Part shown: positions 60,961 to 64,000 of the stretch, one piece after another
How the letters are laid out: each line of letters opens with the position of its first letter
How positions within the stretch are numbered: position 1 is the stretch's first letter
Assembly: GCA_025526935.1 (NCBI GenBank)
Contig: JAHLKD010000008.1
Span: forward strand, 124,001-188,000
DNA from: Cladochytrium replicatum
Lineage: Eukaryota > Chytridiomycota > Chytridiomycetes > Cladochytriales > Cladochytriaceae
DNA: 64,000 nt
Direction of reading: 5' to 3'
Program-made: the position numbers and the translations under genes
Notes under the pieces: generated by a model
Databases searched by the model: none
Told to the model about the DNA's origin: nothing
What the model saw: only the letters and a program-made list of their open reading frames with translations

Positions 60961-61855
60961 CTATGTATTATGCAAAATGTGCCCAATTCCCATTTCAGCA
61001 AAAGATCGGAAACGTTCCAGAGCTGTGGGCTGTAAGCGCATGTCTCCGAAAGACATAGTAACGCCCTCGTAGGAGTCATAAGCATTTTCCCACTGAGCAC
61101 TCATGGTGCAATCATCATTTTGAAACTTCGATACCCCTTCATCCTCACTTGAGGCTGATTGGATAGACTGAAGTCGCCCGACTTGCTCCAACCTCAAGTT
61201 GCCGAGGCCTCTATAATTATCATTGCTCTCGCGAAGAGAAAATTCGCTTGACGGATCGCCTAAACCGCCTCCTCTAGCGAATCCCTTTCGACTGAGTGCT
61301 GTAGATGGTCGGTTCGATACCCTCTATCCATCTTGCTCGATTACGGAGCTTCGACGACCGAACGAGAAGCTGGAAACATTAACCGAGCTGCGTCGAGATG
61401 TTACTTTGCTGTGACGACCAGCAAAGATAGCTCATCCACGACGCCAAAGTACCCATCCTCCAGAAATTGCATTGGCTCATAGAGAACTTCACTGCTCCTC
61501 CCCCGTCGAGATCTGCTTCTTGTCAAGCTTGCCACCAAATTCCTAAATTTTTGGATCATCATTCCGATCCCTGAGAAAGTACAGTGCTTCTTGAAGTTAA
61601 GCACGGTCCTTTGGAAGAATTCAGACCATTCGCCTTTGTGAGATGCACTGTCTCGGAGAAAGTTTGCGCGCTGCCTCGCATTGATTTCGAATACTTCTTG
61701 ATGGGACGGACTCTGACGAGTTTGGGCGGAATGATCGATTCTGTTCTTTCGTGTTTTTGTTCATTATTCCTGGATTTGTCAAGAGTGGCAAGCGTCGAGA
61801 AACATGAACCTGGGGATATTTCTTTGATGGTTCAGATTGTGCACGTAATCTCTCC
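60961..61855 (-). CDS. hypothetical basic/Ser-rich protein
   Basis: From ATG 61855 (MERLRAQSEPSKKYPQVHVS) a basic exon runs to 61621. Further coding-like pieces follow: SRSRRGRSSEVLYEPMQFLE at about 61500-61410, then a GTAACA donor and 112-nt intron, then GFARGGGLGDPSSEFSLRES to the stop at 60961 (ends AEMGIGHILHNT). The first junction needs an unusually short 37-nt intron, so the model could be two genes or a broken one. No domain recognised. It lies 88 bases after the CZIB stop on the same strand. Confidence 0.5.
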
Positions 61856-61943
61856 ATTTATTTGACCCCGAGATTCGCACTTTGCCAGAGTGAATCGTGT
61901 CTTTTGGTTGCCTGCAGCAACAGTCGCGTGCAGTGATGAACGA

Positions 61944-62657
61944 TCAGGCCTTCGTGATCTTTGTTTCGATATCAAGAATGCTCACACTGTTGCCCGCCTT
62001 TTCATCATACTCTGCCCAATCCCCACTAGACAGGTCGATGTCGCTGAACACTGTTCCAGAATCCACCCCTTCAGCTGTACAAAGATCCTAATGATGGGCA
62101 ATATTGAGCAATTAACATCAGATGATGATTGAAAGAACGCTGGAAGATGAAATTTACCTGAATTGCATATTCCATAGGCTCGATTCCTCGCGCTTCGATT
62201 ACTACCCAAGGTGCAAACTTCCCACTGTCTTCAGCTGTGTACGGCCGTTGTGTGGGTAGCTCAATATTGGCGGTGGACTCAACTTTACAAAACTTGCACT
62301 TCATGACAAGATTTGCAGTTCCTGAAGATTGAAGTCAGCTGATGTGGGCCGCAAAAGATCCGACCAGACCTTTTCCCATTGTTTTCTCAGCGAAAGTCTG
62401 AGGTTGAGCCGGAGCAAATGAGATTCAAGCTGTGTTCTCTGCATTTTGACCACTCACCTCACCACTAAACGGTATCAGCTCTGAAAAGTCGCTGCATTTT
62501 GAGCATCGAAACTTGATAGAGTAACGGTGATCACGTCCTTGTGGTAGCAAATTCGTCAAGTTTTCAAGCTCGGCCTTCAAGTGGACCTGGAATTTCTGAA
62601 TGACCCGACTGGTCATTAATGAAGTCAACCCTCAACTCCACAAGGTCTTACTGGCAT
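61944..62657 (-). CDS. CXXC zinc-binding protein, UPF0587/CZIB family
   Basis: A small conserved eukaryotic protein with two CxxC pairs holding a zinc ion; its cellular role is poorly known. Exons 62657-62652, 62586-62463, 62321-62158 and 62087-61944 give 145 aa. The first exon is only six bases (Met-Pro) and joins VHLKAELENLTNLLPQGRDH. Zinc ligands sit in FRCSKCSDFSE and MKCKFCKVEST. Family motifs RPYTAEDSGKFAPWVVIEAR, GIEPMEYAIQ, GVDSGTVFSDIDLS and DWAEYDEKAGNSVSI are all present. It is slightly shorter than the usual ~160 aa. Confidence 0.9.
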
Positions 62658-62843
62658 GATGCTGTTCACACTGGTCCAAGCCACTACTAGGTGACCGAGG
62701 AACGGGAGTCATGATGTGCAAAGACGACTGGAATGATAAGGAGGATCAGCTGGAAGAATGGTCAAAGAAATTTATTCTCATGCTGCTGGTTATTTGAGCT
62801 CTTTTTACATATTATGTTCGGTTCGCACGAAGCCAATTTCCTG

Positions 62844-63994
62844 TCATCTGGATATCTGATGTATTGCATGGTCAAGCTGGTGAAGATCACGTAACAGCAT
62901 ATCTTTCATTTGTTGTACTTCGTTCAGGCTCGCCAGAGGAAGGTGTTGTGATTGTGCCCCGTTGAGTTCTATAGGCGGATATGGTGATTTTATGAAAGTA
63001 GGTGGAGCACCGTGTCTTGACTGGGAAGGATAAATCCGAGCCACCGTGGGGCTTTGGGTGTCCAGTTTGGGATATCGAGGAAGTTGCCTAAAGTCACATC
63101 AGTATCAACCGACTACCTGCAGTTGAAACTACCTGTCCCTCGATCCTTTGGAACTAGCCTGTTCAGCAATCATCCTTTGGCGCTGTCGGTTTGTTTTCTT
63201 TGTTGAGATCACAATTTGATCATGTTGCAGTGATGCAATTGTCTCACGCCGCATTCTTGGGGAAACGGAACGTTGGCTTGGGGCGGTCGCTACGTAGCGC
63301 GGTGGTATTTGTACTGAAGTCGATAACAAAGACTGACCTTCCGGTTTTCGACGGCCAAATCGTGGTATTCGGGATACTGTTTCTGCTGATGTTGGCTTTA
63401 AACGTGGAGGCGTCGGGACCACCTGTTCACTAGGTTGCTGCTGTTCGCAATCTGTCCTTGGATTTCTATTAGGGCTTCGGGTAATATTAATCCGAGATAT
63501 AATACTTAAGTATGCTGCTACCTTTGATCATCAGATACGAGATATGACGAGGTCGAGTTCTCCGACCTCATTTTGTTAACACTGCTCTGTGCTGTCGCCT
63601 CGGAGATCGTCCCTTTGTCACTAGTCCTCTGTTTTCCTTCCGATTTATCTGTTTCCGTAGCGTGAGTCGCCACCTTCTTGAAATATACTTTTGTATCAAC
63701 ACGTCTTGGCTGCCCGTTTGAAATGGTTTCTCCTCCAGCTCTATGCAAAGATCTTGAAAACGGCGGCTGTTTGCTTGCGACGATTTGCGTCCGGGTCGAG
63801 CGGTCACGAAGAAATTGTGGGGGATTCCGGGTTCCAAATTCTGAGGCAGTTTCATTTCGTGAGCGTGAGAGAAAGCTGTGTGATGGATATTCAAGCGCCT
63901 GTAGAGGATAAATTGGGAAACCCCCAGGTTCCGAGTGGTAGTACGCAGAAAGCTGGCTAACGGGTCGTTGAATGGTTTGCATCTGACTGGCCAT
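62844..63994 (-). CDS. hypothetical disordered protein at the right edge
   Basis: Exons 63994-63522, 63474-63133 and 63087-62844 sum to 352 aa from MASQMQTIQRPVSQLSAYYH. The frame stays open to the window edge, so the true start may lie outside. It is basic and Ser/Arg/Gln-rich with PRFGRRKPEG and RQRQRMIAEQASSKGSR patches. The C-terminus LNEVQQMKDMLLRDLHQLDH looks like a coiled-coil helix. No family recognised. Confidence 0.65.
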
Positions 63995-64000
63995 CACTGA

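Overview
The window is eukaryotic and fungal. Nearly every gene has short introns (mostly 50-70 nt, GT-AG), the standard genetic code fits, and gene density is high. The gene mix points to an early-diverging zoosporic (chytrid-like) fungus: a Zn2Cys6 regulator and a pectate lyase with a fungal CBM1, next to a supervillin-type gelsolin/headpiece protein and an sn1-diacylglycerol-lipase-like protein, families that are rare or absent in Dikarya. All exon joins are my own reading of splice sites; where I give a protein length the exon lengths sum to whole codons.

Layout. 0-7 kb (minus strand): a truncated 5' end at the left edge, indoleamine 2,3-dioxygenase (IDO), an F420-reductase-like Rossmann protein, a ubiquitin-like/BAG co-chaperone and a PH-domain protein. 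7-15 kb: a large GH35 beta-galactosidase with a newly recognised N-terminal signal anchor, followed by about 3 kb of decayed DNA that holds relics of a second GH35 copy. 14-18 kb: a small two-TM protein head to head with SBDS, which carries several lesions, then quinolinate phosphoribosyltransferase (BNA6/QPRT). 17.5-22 kb: a relic and then an intact copy of a Zn2Cys6 transcription factor. 22-26.4 kb: an ER-type cyclophilin, a secreted glycine-rich repeat protein with an in-frame TGA, and a sorbosone-dehydrogenase-like beta-propeller. 27-36 kb: two ARO8-like aminotransferase paralogues with identical exon lengths flanking the supervillin-like gene. 36-45 kb: a Ser-rich hypothetical protein and the DAG lipase with a very long tail. 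45-52 kb: meiotic MSH4, an MTC1-like protein and a phosducin-like protein. 53-59 kb: a possible Whi5-like protein, EMC10, a small putative zinc-motif protein, and a PL1 pectate lyase with CBM1. 59-64 kb: unexplained DNA, two hypothetical genes and a CZIB/UPF0587 protein.

How they work together. These are mostly unrelated housekeeping genes. One loose theme is tryptophan/NAD metabolism: IDO opens the kynurenine pathway, QPRT closes de novo NAD synthesis, and ARO8-like enzymes can transaminate aromatic amino acids or kynurenine. A second is plant-material digestion (PL1-CBM1, GH35, sugar dehydrogenase-like). Local duplication followed by decay is seen twice (GH35, Zn2Cys6 factor), and duplication with retention once (aminotransferases). 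Several gene pairs are head to head with almost no space between start codons.
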